Assembly: GCF_004359215.1 (NCBI RefSeq)
Contig: NC_090614.1
Coordinates: 2,124,069 to 2,188,068, forward strand
Length of the DNA stretch: 64,000 bases
Source: Bremia lactucae
Lineage: Eukaryota > Oomycota > Peronosporomycetes > Peronosporales > Peronosporaceae
Direction of reading: 5' to 3'
The notes beneath the pieces were generated by a model. It did not search any database. It was not told where the DNA came from and saw only the letters and a program-made list of their open reading frames with translations. Of this stretch, positions 1 through 11,132 are shown one piece after another. The number at the start of each line of letters is the position of its first letter. Position 1 is the first letter of the stretch. The position numbers and the translations under genes are program-made.

Positions 1-216
1 GTTTATAGTTAAGACAACATTTACAAAGATAGATTAACAAGACACTTAACTATATTAATACAGTTTTCATTTTACACTCTTAAGCTAACTTGCCTCTAAG
101 AGAAGTCTTCCTCTATGCGTACAGTGTACGTCACCTAACGAGAGGCACCACTCACATCTGAAGCAGTGTGAAGTGGACTTGTACTGAAACAGTACAAGAC
201 GCAGTGCCCCGTTACA
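1..216 (+). repeat. Gy-1 LTR, 3' fragment cut by the window edge
   Basis: This stretch matches the last 215 bases of the full Gy-1 LTR at 33719-34172 almost base for base and ends in the same CCCCGTTACA terminus. It carries the two hairpins typical of this LTR end, around the repeated CTGAA(G/A)CAG loops. Only the 3' part is visible because the window starts inside it. No Gy-1 internal sequence follows; the next bases belong to a Gy-2 LTR fragment. Confidence 0.85.
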
Positions 217-218
217 AT

Positions 219-312
219 ATCCGAGTGCTGGGTCTAATTACTATTATTCAGTAATTGATCACCCCTTAAGTACACCAAGTGTACTTAACGGGGACTGTGT
301 AACATTAGGGAA
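219..312 (-). repeat. Gy-2 LTR fragment, reversed
   Basis: The reverse complement matches the first part of the Gy-2 LTR (compare 44145-44240). Shared blocks are the ACACAGTCCCC box, the AAGTAC...GTACTT hairpin and TAGTAATTAGACCCAACACTCGG. The match stops just after the TAATGTTACA box at about 312. Confidence 0.75.
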
Positions 313-1550
313 ACTTAAGCTTGTTAAAAGAAGTCTTAGCTAAGGGTAATTTCGAAGGCGTAAACGAAAAAGGTAAACCTATATTAATTGTATTAAGATT
401 CTAGCACAACGAGGAGCGATAAACCGACTTTCATACGTACATGACGAACTGTGCAAAGCGCCTCCTCACCCAACACCTAACCGTGAAGTGTCCCAATTGA
501 GCGGTAATCGTAAACTAAGACAAACTAATCAACAATAATACCAATTTGCTAACAATACAACCTATTAAGTCAAAATAAATAAAGACAATAATCTGTACTT
601 CTTTATTAACTTCCTCTCATAGGAAATAATATCTATTATTCTTCTCATAGGAAATATAGTATAACTTGTATGGGAGATAATGTTTATGAATAGAAAGCGA
701 ACTTCCTACTCAAATCATTTAAAGCATTTAAATGGCAAATATAGTGATCCATTATGAACAATTCATAGCTTTACCCAAACTAGAATCTACGACCGACATT
801 CACTTCGATAGTCCATTCCATATAAGCAATAATGTGAACAAATTTGTTTTCTATTAACTCTGCAACATGACACAGGTCGTAAGTTGCAGTAATTTAAACT
901 GAATGTGGGCAGCTCAACTTCGGAGACAATTACAAAGCCTGTGGTATTCAAGGAATAGCCCCGCAAAAAGACCCTGGCATGTTACCAAAATTTCAAAGTA
1001 ACTGGCGAGATGCTCCGGTATTAGAGCCAGAAGCTACAATACATATTAATGGTGTATTTTGTAGCCAGTGTGGGACTAAGGTCAATATTGGAGTCAGTTT
1101 TATCCGATGTGGCACTAAAGCTCTAAAATGATAGGTAGCTGCTGACTGTGCACGATCAGCGTTTCGAGTTGGCAGGTACGGTTTCCCATTTTTTCTGCGT
1201 TTCGATTTATTTTATCAGATCCTGGTGTGCAACAAAATTCGTTCGTTTAAGAGAAGCTTTAGTCGCTGCTTGACCAAAGCAACCCGTCACTTTCGCAACT
1301 CGATGCACCAATTTTGCTCACCATTACGCTAAGATCCAGACACCACGACCGTATCAACGTCACACAATACAATACAGTATAAGCATTTATGTCACATTCA
1401 AGTTGACCAATGATTGTCAGGTTGCTGAAGTAACGCTCAATGCTGCGATTAGAGTTGCAGCAAGCAATGCTGCAACTGAAGCTCGATCCGTTCACACGAC
1501 TTCCCATAATTCAAAGTCTCCCCTCCGCCGCTAGCATCGCGTAATTCATC
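313..1550. other. Intergenic, repeat-derived; no gene supported
   Basis: No convincing reading frame is visible. At about 595-665 there are repeats of CTCATAGGAAATA, the same repeated motif as near the 3' end of the LTR-4 solo LTR (48440-48560), so part of this is probably an LTR-4 remnant. The last few hundred bases should contain the glucokinase promoter, but I see no clear oomycete initiator there. Confidence 0.5.
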
Positions 1551-2945
1551 ATGTCGTACGTCCACTTCCCGTCACTTAAGCAATTTTCTCCCGCGCTAAC
1601 TATTTCTTTTGATAGCGGTGACCTTATTATTTCTGGAGATTGCGGTGGCACCAACACGCGCTTGTCGCTGTGGCTGATTCCCAAGGGTTCGGTAGCGTTT
1701 AAAGGATCTGTCGCCCCCGGCGAGATCACTTTTGCCAAAAAGTACCACAATGAGAATTATTCGTGTTTTTCCGAAGTATGCCACCTATTCATGAAAGAGG
1801 CAAGACTTCAGGAACGACTACCCGTCGCTTGTGTATTGGCTTGCGCGGGCCCGATATTAAACAACACCGTCGAGTACGTTATAAAGTTTCGGATTTGTCG
1901 GAGCTTTCATCGCTGAAACCGCATGTAATTTATTTTTGCAGGTTTACAAACATTAAAGATGGCTGGAAAATTGATGGACCGGGCCTCGAAAAGGAGTTGG
2001 GGATCGCCACTGTGAAACTCATCAATGACTTTGCTGCCATGGGTTACGGTCTCCTCACGTTAAAGCCGCATGAGTACATTATCCTCAATGACGCTAAAAA
2101 GGAGGAGGGTATGCCAATCGCTACGATCGGTGCCGGTACGGGGCTCGGAGAGTGCTACCTAACGGCTGGCAGCGATGGCCACTATTCGTGTTTTGCATGT
2201 GAAGGAGGCCACACGGATTTTGCACCGGCCGACGAGATCGAGATTGAACTCTATAATTCGATTAAAGAGGAATTGGGCTGCAGCCGCCGTTTCTCTGTTG
2301 AGCGCATTGTAAGTGGTCCTGGACTCGCAACAATCTACAAGTTCTTGGCCAAGAAATATCCTGAAAAAGTTGACAAAAAAGTTCACGATGCATTCATGGC
2401 CGCCAAGTCCTTACAGGGAAAAATTGTCGGTGACAATGCCAAGACAAACGAATTGTGCAACCAGGCAATGGAACTCTTTGTCGAGTACGTATTAAGTCTG
2501 GAAGGTTGTTTCGACGCGATCGCATAATGTTTTTTTTTCGATGTGTTTTAACAGTGCGTACGGCCGCGAAGCCGGCTGTGCTATGCTCAAGTACCTTCCG
2601 CGCGGAGGCTTTTACATCACGGGAGGCCTTGCGCCTAAAAATTTGGACTATTTTACCAAAAAAGATATTTTCCTTAACGCGTGCTTTAATAAAGGACGAG
2701 TCAGTCCGGCGTTGCAGGCCATTCCCATCTACCTCGTCCTAACGGAAGACCTTGGCGAACGGGGTGCCCACTACTTTGCGTACCAGTTGCTGGAATCGTA
2801 CAATACGAGTTTGTTGGGCAACACCATCGCACGCGAGCGGGCGCAGGCCAAATACGCCACGCCCGGCCACTTGGCGCTCTACTCGGCCATTGCGTCTGCG
2901 AGCGTTGCTGCCGGGGTTGTCGTGGGGAATTTGTTGCGGAAGTGA
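1551..2945 (+). CDS. Glucokinase (oomycete type), three exons
   Basis: Probably phosphorylates glucose at C6 with ATP in the cytosol, the first step of glycolysis. Exons are 1551-1873, 1942-2484 and 2555-2945, giving 418 residues. Both introns (68 and 70 bp) begin GTACGT and end in AG, and the joins keep frame. Visible motifs: the phosphate loop G-D-C-G-G-T-N-T-R-L at residues 29-38; the catalytic Asp in I-N-D-F near 137; G-A-G-T-G-L-G-E at 171-178; E-G-G-H-T-D-F at 195-201. After the second splice Y-G-R-E-A-G and G-G-L-A-P-K-N-L-D follow. Oomycetes use glucokinases of the bacterial/ROK-like class rather than hexokinase, and the length fits. Start chosen as the first Met of the open frame, about 30 codons before the phosphate loop. 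An AATAAA-like signal lies near 3025. No frameshift seen; appears functional. Confidence 0.93.
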
Positions 2946-4149
2946 GTCTTCGCGATTGCTTAACGACTTGATTGGCAAGATCTGGAAAGACAGTGAAAAG
3001 GAAGTTGATAAACACATGCATTTGGTAATAAAAATGGGCTTAAATTTGGGTACTTTTGGCGAAAAGTATAGCGTTGCACATTTGATTTAAATGGTGTGCA
3101 AATTATTTATTCGTGAATTCGAGGCTTTCAAGTTAATGCTACGTGTCCTTCCGATGAAGTTGTAATATAACAACGAAATGAATATGCGGTGCATACTTAA
3201 CGATGTTAACGTGGAATGCTCGCTTAAAAGCAAGCGAGGTTGCAACATTCGTAGGGGAATACTTGCACGGGAAGGCCAAAAGGCGACGTATTCAAATTGA
3301 CGCAATTGCTGAGGAAAGTCACGCTGATGTACATTCCTTAAGTTATGTGGTCGGTATGTTTTGCAAAAATACAAAAAGTTGGCGACGCGTGGGAGACTGC
3401 AGACACCCCGACCATAGCGAGTTCGATCCACGTGCTGCAGAAGAAATAATATTCAATCGAACATTTAAAATAATATCGTGTCGACCTTTGTGACATCGAG
3501 AATCAACATCAGTGCCTCTTGTAAGGAAGGTGCCCATTCAATTTGCTCTTTTAATTTGCTTTAGGAACTAATCAATTACAACAAGCATAAACACATCTTC
3601 GAGCATGATAGGAAACGCATCGTACGACGGAACAATGAGTTTTTTTCTCCAAATTGTAACAAGTAGACGCTTTCTTGAGGACGAAAAGTCATGTGCCTAT
3701 TCCGCACCAGTATGGACCTAATTTAAGGTCTCTACGTCATTTCGGCGACCGTCTGCTCGGCACGTCGTGAAGACAAGCGCGTGAGGAAATGCTGCACGAG
3801 GAGACAGATTACTTAACGGACCGTTTGCTATCATAAACATCTGAAACAAATTGATGCTCTAGGATATGCTGTTGCTAAATTCACGCTCCGGTATCTCAAA
3901 GCTTGGTCAAATTAACAAAATATGGTTTGTGGGCGATGCGGATGCCTTTCATAACGTCTTGTCGAAACACATTTGCAATCCATGGCGTCGTTTCCAACGT
4001 CGTAGTACTTCCAATTCAAGGATCTTTAAATAATTCGTTACTCTCGTCGTCGCCGGTTGCCTTCTCCTTTTCCCGTGCAAAAAGAATTCGGGTGCCGGCT
4101 TTCACAGCAAAGGGGCGTTTTAAGGTCATTTTCCGATAAGAACGGGCAA
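2946..4149. other. Intergenic, no supported gene
   Basis: Contains the glucokinase 3' region (AATAAA-like signal near 3025). A 96-codon open frame at 3203-3493 (+) and one of 114 codons on the other strand (3087-3431) overlap each other, and neither has a recognisable domain. I do not call either a gene. The Gy-1 element B starts directly at 4150. Confidence 0.5.
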
Positions 4150-4571
4150 TGTAACGGGGTATATTGTTACATGAACTTAACACTTAAAGGTTGTTAATCA
4201 ATACATTATCTAAAAAGTAGAGAATATTTGGAAAATATTACTGTGCATAGTGATACTCTAAAGGCTTATCCATTGGTAGATATATACCATTAAATCTACG
4301 TTCTCCGCGGTCCAGTCAGCGCTGGACGCGCGCAAAGAGAAAGACAAATAAGACTTTTAGCACATATTTTGTATTAGTATTAAGTAGATAGACAAGAAGA
4401 ACATAATTATGTTAATACAAATTTATTTAACCCTCTTTGAGGCAAGTTTTTTTTAAGTAGAGTTCCGCTACACGTACTAGTGTACGTGAAGTGACGTGAT
4501 GCACCACTCGTACTGAGGCAGTGCGAAGTGGACTTGTACTGAAGCAGTACAAGTCGGAATGCCCCGTTACA
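4150..4571 (+). repeat. 5' LTR of element B
   Basis: 422 bp from TGTAACGGGGTATATTG to GCCCCGTTACA, with the family's short terminal inverted repeat TGTAACGGGG/CCCCGTTACA. It contains the family box CGCTGGACGCGCGCAAAGAG and the two hairpins near the 3' end. A primer-binding-like TGGTACCC starts at 4574. Confidence 0.88.
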
Positions 4572-4619
4572 CCTGGTACCCTTGTAGTCCGTCCACGGAC
4601 CACAGTTCCATCATCTAAC

Positions 4620-5984
4620 ATGGACATGTTAGACGAAAATGGATATACGCATCACGTTTCGCGTGATAGCTACTCTCTCTAAGTGACATAGAAAGGAGTG
4701 CGGTCAAACGAATGAGTAAGACCGTAGGGAATGATGCCATCTTAGCCATGCAATTCGGTTTGGACAGAGACGCCCTCAATTCTGCCATCGCCAAGTCCAT
4801 ACAGCATAAACTTGACGAGGAGAAGGAGAAGGCAGCCTTGCTTGAACAGCAAGGCTCTCAACAGGCAGATCTGTTGACGTTACAGTAGGTACAGACCCCT
4901 GTACCTGCGTCGTCTGGAAACCTTAAAGATTGACATATCTAAGTATGAGGGAGTCGAAGAAGACTTCCTCTTAAGATGGTTTGTCGAATTGGACGATGCC
5001 ATAAGGGCACATCACATCGTCCACGAGCAAATGCAAGTCGCATTTGCTCAGTCAAATTTGGCAGGTCGTGCCAAATTTAGGCTCTAGGCCTTCAGTTGCG
5101 CGACTTATATGTCTTTGGGTCGCTGGAGGTTTTTAAAACCCGACTCAAACAGACGTTTAAACCGCCTAAGGCTAAGTTCAGAGCTCGATCAGAGCTTTTG
5201 AAACTCAAGCAAGGGGAGCGTGATGTTTACGCTTATGTCCAGCACATATGACTCTTAGCGAGTTGTATCACAAACAACCCAGTTCCTTAACACACGTTGA
5301 TCACAGTGTTTATGCAAGGTGTTACGGATGGTTCCGTAAAGACCCACCTGTTCTGCTTGGAACTGGATACGCTTGACGAAGCAAGATCCATTGCGGAGCA
5401 GGAGGACTTTAGCTTGAGACAGGCTCAAGCAAGTTCGTCATCATATCGTCCACCTAGACGACACGAACTAGGAGGTCCAGAACCCATGGACCTTTCCTAT
5501 GTCGAAAGCGAGAAACCTCGCTTTTCGAATAATAAGCGATCGCAGAAATGCCATCGCTGCCAAAAATTGGGACATTACGCTCATGAGTGTAGTGCCCCAC
5601 GTCCAGCACCAAAAGGTACTGAACGTAATTTTGGATCGTATGCCAAAAAGGGCAACGGTCGCGGATCCGACGTTGTTGCGAAATCGCAACAGCGAGGCGG
5701 ACCGCCAAAAAATGGACGGGGTCAGTAGGGGCGCAACGCCCTACTGATCCAGCAACCTCAAGAGAATTTGCAAATCTCTTGACAAAAGTTGCTCCAGACA
5801 CACAATCATTATGTGTCTCTGCACCTGGTGATGAGGTATCCCTCATCACCTTGAAGTTGAAAGTGACAAATGATTTGTCACTTAAAGCCCTAGTGGACTG
5901 CGGAGCGTCGAATAACTTTATTCGTCGCCAGTCACTAGAGGGTAGTAGGCTCAAATATATTGAGCGCGACATCCCTCCAACGAG
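4620..5984 (+). pseudogene. Gag of element B, first copy (broken)
   Basis: Retroviral-type capsid/nucleocapsid precursor. It opens with M-D-M-L-D, as in the other family members, but loses frame several times up to about 5290. From 5297 to 5728 one frame covers the end of the capsid-like region and a zinc knuckle C-H-R-C-Q-K-L-G-H-Y-A-H-E-C (C-x2-C-x4-H-x4-C), followed by a basic Gly/Lys/Arg tail. From 5779 the protease frame begins and runs into the N at 5985. Confidence 0.8.
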
Positions 5985-5985
5985 N

Positions 5986-6741
5986 AGATGGTTTGTCGAA
6001 TTAGACGATGCCATAAGGGCACGTCACATTATCGACGAGCAAATGCAAATCGCATTCGCTCAATCAAATCTGGCAGGTCGTGCCAAAACTTGGGCATTGG
6101 GCCTTAAGTTACGCGACCCATATGTTTTTGGGTCGCTAGAGGTTTTTAAAACCCGACTCAAACAGACGTTTGAGCCACCAAGGGCTGAGTTCAGAGCTCG
6201 TTCAGAGCTTCTGAAACTTAAGCAAGGCAAGCGTGATGTGCACGCATATGCCCAGCACATACGACTCTTAGCGAGTTGTATTACCAATAACCCAGTCCAT
6301 GAACACACGTTGATTACGGTGTTCATGCAAGGTCTTACGGATGGTCCCGTAAAGACCCACCTGTTCCGCTTGGAACTGGATACGCTTGAAGAAGCAATAT
6401 CCGTAGCGGAACAGGAGGACTTTAGCTTGAGACAGGCTCAAGCAAGTTCGTCATCATATCGTCCACCAAGACGACACGAATTAGGAGGTCCAGAACCCAT
6501 GGACCTTTCCTATGTCGAAAGCGAGAAACCTCGCTTTTCGAATAATAAGCGATCGCAGAAATGCCATCGCTGCCAAAAATTGGGACATTACGCTCATGAG
6601 TGTAGTGCCCCACGTCCAGCACCAAAAGGTACTGAACGTAATTTTGGATCGTATGCCAAAAAGGGCAACGGTCGCGGATCCGACGTTGTTGCGAAATCGC
6701 AACAGCGAGGCGGACCGCCAAAAAATGGACGGGGTCAGTAG
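5986..6741 (+). pseudogene. Gag of element B, second (duplicated) copy
   Basis: After the N at 5985 the sequence restarts inside gag (F-V-E-L-D-D-A-I-R-A) and repeats the capsid/zinc-knuckle part already seen at 4981-5728. The zinc-knuckle section is nearly identical between the copies. It is open without a break from the N to the stop at 6741. The same block occurs in element A (20800-21402 reversed) with only a few changes. Confidence 0.8.
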
Positions 6742-6791
6742 GGGCGCAACGCCCTACTGATCCAGCAACCTCAAGAGAATTTGCAAATCTC

Positions 6792-7070
6792 TTGACAAAA
6801 GTTGCTCCAGACACACAATCATTATGTGTCTCTGCACCTGGTGATGAGGTATCCCTCAGCACCTTGAAGTTGAAAGTGACAAATGATTTGTCACTTAGAG
6901 CCCTAGTGGACTGCGGAGCGTCGAATAACTTTATTCGTCGCCAGTCACTAGAGGGTCGTCGGCTAAAATATGTTGAGCGCGACATCCCTCCAACACGGAT
7001 GACAGTGCGTCTAGCGACAGTAATGAAACACGTAGTGAACTTTCACGACACGTTAAGAGATTCACAGTAA
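6792..7070 (+). pseudogene. Aspartic protease region of element B
   Basis: Retropepsin-like segment. The active-site motif is A-L-V-D-C-G-A-S-N-N-F-I, i.e. D-C-G-A-S where D-(S/T)-G-A-S is usual. The open frame ends at 7070 and the expected continuation D-V-I-L-G-L-P-W-L is found at 7107-7140 in a shifted frame. Protease would cut the Gag-Pol precursor. Confidence 0.75.
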
Positions 7071-7175
7071 GACGATGATTTCATCGTACTGGATTTGGAT
7101 GACAAATTTGATGTCATCCTAGGTTTACCTTGGCTCAGAAAATACGAGCCAAGGATCAGCTAGCAGCATCGATCC

Positions 7176-7769
7176 GTGAAGATGCCTGCCACTTGTTCAT
7201 CAGATGGCCGTCTGATGAACGTCTTGGTGCGTCCACAAGCGTGTGGATTTACTACGAGTGAGTGGAATGGCCTTACATGTGGTATGATCGTTAGTACGAC
7301 TGCACAAGATTACAGTGTGATTACTAATCACCCTGTGCAGTCAGCTGCCGGCGGCTGTGCTAATGCACAGGCAGCGCTAAAGGTCCACTACTCAAATAAG
7401 TCGAGTGGGTTGAGACATGAATGTACGCCTAGCGGGCGAGATTTAAGGAAGATACCGGTTTTCCAAAAAGGACAACACGATAATCCTAGGTCGAGAAGAG
7501 AGTCGACCGTAGAGGAGCCGACTGTGATAGCGCAATCACAGTCGGAAGCCGTTGAGGAAATTAATCCCCACGTACTTGAGAAGGAACCTCCTCAAATATT
7601 TAATGCTGAAGTGATCCCTCGGCAGCCTGTGGATTTATCCCAGGAAGAAACCGAGACATTTAATGTCTTGGTTAATGACGGATCAAGGGTAGGCGCCTAT
7701 ACTCTTGATCTGTACGCGCCTCCGAAATTAAAATCGGAGATAACTCAATTTTCAACCCTAGATTCTTGA
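7176..7769 (+). pseudogene. Protease-RT linker of element B
   Basis: A 197-codon open frame between protease and reverse transcriptase. It has no recognisable catalytic domain. Its counterpart in element A is 19767-20329 (reverse strand) and degraded parts recur in F, so it is a regular part of Gy-1 pol. It ends in a proline-poor acidic stretch just upstream of the RT. Confidence 0.6.
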
Positions 7770-7954
7770 GAGATCTGCAAAGTGGTAGAATCAAGCAGAT
7801 CTGCGTTTTCGTCTTAGAGGACGAATACGTAACCGACATATGGTCAGCGATAATTTTGCGGAGAACGAACGGGCTGATCGATGGACGAAAGTGTCCTCGA
7901 TGTGAAGACTCGGATTGAAATAAAGACTACTCAATCCTGGGAGTCACCTTAGAC

Positions 7955-9446
7955 AAATCCTTTATAAAGGATTTGATTGAATTTAGGGATGTCTTCCCTG
8001 AAACAGCTCCATTCGAGTTGTCTAAGGATAAAGGCACGCGACATGAGATCGAGCTCAGACCGGGCTCGAAGTACTGTGTCATGAAGCAGTGGTCACTGCC
8101 ACGAGAACAAGTACTTGCGATCGATAAATACTTTATCGATCGATCAAAAGCGGGCGATATGAGGGCGTTAGCCTCCTTACATAGCTCTCCGCATTTTGTG
8201 TGCGGAAGGCCTCAGGAGGGTGGTGGATAGTTCACGCATTCAATAAACTGAATGCTGCAACGAAACCGGCTCAAGCACGGATACCGAGAAAAAACGTAAT
8301 CAGAGATGGTATGTCTAAGAGTACCATCATTCCGTCGATGGATCTGATAGATGAATTTTATCATATTCTTATGCGTAAATGGGACGTCCCGTACAATGCA
8401 GTGAGATCTCCCAGCGGGATGGTCAAGGAATTGCTAGTAATGCCACAGGCGTTTGATAACGCCCCTGCAACATTCAAAAGATGCGTACCGGATATTTTGA
8501 GACCGGTGCGAGAATTCGCACCGAGTTATTTTGACGATGTATTCGTCCATAGCCGGGTCATGGACGGAAAGACGGACTTGAAAGTCCCCCATAAAAACTA
8601 ACGTTCGTCAGGTTCTTACACCTATGCGAAAGCATAGGTGTATGTAAATCTCAAGAAGTGTATGTTCGCTGCAAGCAAAACTCCACTTCTGGGTGCATCG
8701 TCGGTAGACATGGCGTGGACCGTGATACCGAAAAGATCAAGGCAATTACCGACTGGCCAATTTCAGTCGATGTCAAGGGACTTTGAAAGTTCTTTGGATT
8801 AGCGTTGCGGCGACTTGCATAAGTACTCCCGCAATTATGCCGAGATGACAGTTCATCTCTGTCGTCTTTTGAAAAAAACACGAGAAATGGCTATGGAACG
8901 CTGATTGTAAGCGTTCCTTTGAAGGTATCAAGCAGAGTTTGATGCGATCGCCCTTTTCGGCGATTGCAGATCAAGACAGACCATTTCATTTGGTCTGTGA
9001 CGCCAGCGATTTGGAATTGCTGGGCGCTAATGCAATATGATACAGACAGCGCGGAGCGCGTCGTCTGCTACCAATTGCGTCAGCTGCAACAAGCTGAACG
9101 AAATTATTCAGTGCATGACAAGTAATTCCTTGCCATGAAGTCTGCACTGACTAAGTTTAGGGTCTATCTCCTCGAAGATAGACCGTTTATCGTATATACG
9201 AACCATGCGTCATTACGCACGGCCGTAAACAGCCTACACCTTTCGCAAAGAATGGCGAGGTGGCTATCCTTCTTCGCGGAGTATGATTCTTCGTCGACTA
9301 TAAACCAGGACGACTTAATGTCGTCGCTGATGCGTTATCACGCCGTTCGGATTCTAAGACGGCTGCGCATTCCAACAGTGGAAATAATCCCACTGTTGCA
9401 ACACTTATCTCAAGTGTTCCGTCATCAACCCTATTTAATGACTTAA
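7955..9446 (+). pseudogene. Reverse transcriptase and RNase H of element B (broken)
   Basis: The RT N-terminus is at 7973-8230 (R-H-E-I-E-L-R-P-G-S-K-Y-C). The fingers/palm lie at 8200-8601 with the catalytic Y-F-D-D at about 8527, in F-A-P-S-Y-F-D-D-V-F-V-H. The thumb lies at 8620-8890 in other frames. The RNase H part at 9135-9446 has the T-N-H-A-S-L-R-T-A segment, where the usual Asp of Y-T-D-H is Asn. At least four frame changes mean no functional enzyme. Confidence 0.8.
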
Positions 9447-9589
9447 AGAAAGCCTACGAAGAAAATAAGGACCTTCTGCGTTTAATGGACCATCTGATGA
9501 ATCCATCCTTAAAGCTTTAAAAGATTTACCGCTTCTATAGCGATCGTTATCCGATCGATACACGAAACGCAATAGCTTATTAAATTACA

Positions 9590-10024
9590 CAGCCGTTACC
9601 GGCGACACCCCACGTGTCGTCGTCCCAACTTACAATGATCTGCACTTGCGCATCGTGGGACGTGAGAAGACTTATCTCATAGTAAGTCGCGACTTTTACT
9701 GGCCCCGCCAGTATCAGTTCGTGCGCAAGTACATTCGTGCTTGCGATGTATGTCAACGAATGTAGCCTAGCCCTTCATCCTGTGCACCTCTTCAACCTCT
9801 ACCACTTCCAGCAGAGAGTTGGCAGTCCGTGTCTATGGACTTCGTCTTCGGATTTTCCAAGACGACCACAAAAATAATGGAACCCTTGCTCTTAAAGACA
9901 GATTCAGCAAGATGGTACATCTTGCTGCAGTATCAGAGACGATCACAGCTCCGGGCTGTGCCCGTGTCCTTTTCGACACGGTATTCAAACTCCACGAATT
10001 ACCCAGTAAACTGGTTTTTGACCA
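9590..10024 (+). pseudogene. Integrase N-terminus and partial core of element B
   Basis: The zinc-binding region ends in C-D-V-C-Q near 9750. The core begins M-D-F-V-F-G-F at 9835 with S-K-M-V-H-L-A-A-V, and the copy is cut after L-V-F-D-H at about 10024. The second catalytic Asp and the Glu are missing because of the truncation. Confidence 0.72.
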
Positions 10025-10025
10025 T

Positions 10026-10522
10026 TAAAGTGCGTAAGATATTGCGTTGTGTGGTGCTACTTCTACTGTCAACACAACGTTTTTTTCAAGATTAAAAATA
10101 GAAACCCTACGCTTTTACTCTACAATGAATCTAGGCAACCCGATAGACATCTGGTGGTGATCACTCGCATCACCCATTATAAAGAGTAATTATGCAACGA
10201 ATGTCCCGATCTTGTCAATTCCGACGCATTGTTAAATGTGGCAGGATGGAACGCGTTTGCACTCGTGCTTTCACTCGTAAATGTCTCAGCTCAAGGAGAC
10301 GCTTTCTCACATTGCCTTGTACACCAAGCTAGGATATCATGCTCGATACCACACTTTTTGAAAATTAGGGCACGTAAGTTATTGCGGTGTGTGATGCCAC
10401 TTCTAGTGTCAACGCAACCGAACTTGTTTCTTCTTAAATTATGCATATAAACCTTACCCTTATTCATCTAAAATGAATTAAGGCCACCAGATAGATATCT
10501 GGTGGCGACCGCTCGCATCACA
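10026..10522 (-). repeat. Two related LTR-like blocks of C2
   Basis: Blocks at 10026-10178 and 10370-10522 are similar to each other; both contain AACGCAAC/AACACAAC-type boxes and then CCAGATAGA(C/T)ATCTGGTGG followed by CTCGCATCAC. On the minus strand this reads TGTGATG...GGTCGCCACCAGATATC, close to the Gy-3 LTR box GGTCGCCGCCAGATATAAATCTGG. The 190 bp between them is unassigned. Confidence 0.5.
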
Positions 10523-10530
10523 CAGTATAA

Positions 10531-10796
10531 ATGGGATCTAAAGAAAAAGGGGTATATGACCCATTGTGTGAATTGTACCACATTAGCGGTTTACCAACCA
10601 AGGTGAACCCCGTTACACTCCCATTTTTGATGAGCAAATATTCACAAATTAATGTGAAAGAGCGCCTCCAAGAGGTTGCGGGCCGTAAGCTGACAACCTT
10701 GGCTCCTGACCCAAGACGACTACGCCGGAGGAGATCGCTAAACGTGCTGCTTTGAATAAACGATATCTTACCCCCGTACTTATGACGCCACGTTAG
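10531..10796 (+). pseudogene. Antisense frame of C2, homologous to that of element C
   Basis: It lies between the LTR-like block and the chromodomain and is antisense to pol. An open frame of 74 codons (10531-10755) contains E-R-L-Q-E-V-A-G. A two-base shift near 10710 brings in T-P-E-E-I-A-K-R-A-A-L and Y-L-T, ending at TAG 10794-10796. Element C has E-R-L-K-E-I-A-G and T-P-E-E-I-A-A-R-Y-A-L...Y-L-T in the same place and orientation (within 55256-55588). No function is recognised. The shift may be a decay mutation. Confidence 0.55.
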
Positions 10797-11132
10797 TGTT
10801 CAGCGCGTCTGCGAAAAATTAGACACGTGGTGCCTCTGTGTCCTCTATTGAGGGAAACTTCGATCGTTTACTATCCAAATGAGTCGAAATCCGAAAACAA
10901 AAATCGTTTGTTGAATGGGTACTCTGGGCCCGCCTTCTTACGAATATATGGTCTCTTAGAGACTCTATCGATGTGGTTGACGTATTCTAAAACGAAAACT
11001 CCGCTTTTATTTTTTAAAGCTGAAGGCAAAAGGCCAATTAAGCGCGGCGTATCTACCGCAATACAATATACGTTCTAGTTAGTACTCTAGTGCTATGGCT
11101 GCTCACGTAATTGTGGATCCATTGTTCCCAAT

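Larger units (their letters stand above)
4150..10024 (+). mobile_element. Ty3/gypsy element B (Gy-1 family), 3'-truncated
   Basis: Order: LTR (4150-4571), a primer-binding-like TGGTACC two bases after the LTR, gag, protease, linker, reverse transcriptase, RNase H and the first part of integrase. The copy stops in the integrase core at about 10024, where reversed Gy-3 LTR-like sequence begins, and no 3' LTR is present. Frames are broken many times, so this is a dead copy. A single N at 5985 joins two copies of the gag/protease region and is probably an assembly artefact. Confidence 0.9.

Noticed and set aside
3395..3440. GAGTTCGATCC resembling a tRNA B box
   Set aside because: Flanking bases do not form a T stem and no acceptor or anticodon stem can be drawn.
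3087..3493. Overlapping frames of 96 and 114 codons on opposite strands
   Set aside because: No domain, no homologous copy in the window, and mutual overlap; not enough to call a gene.
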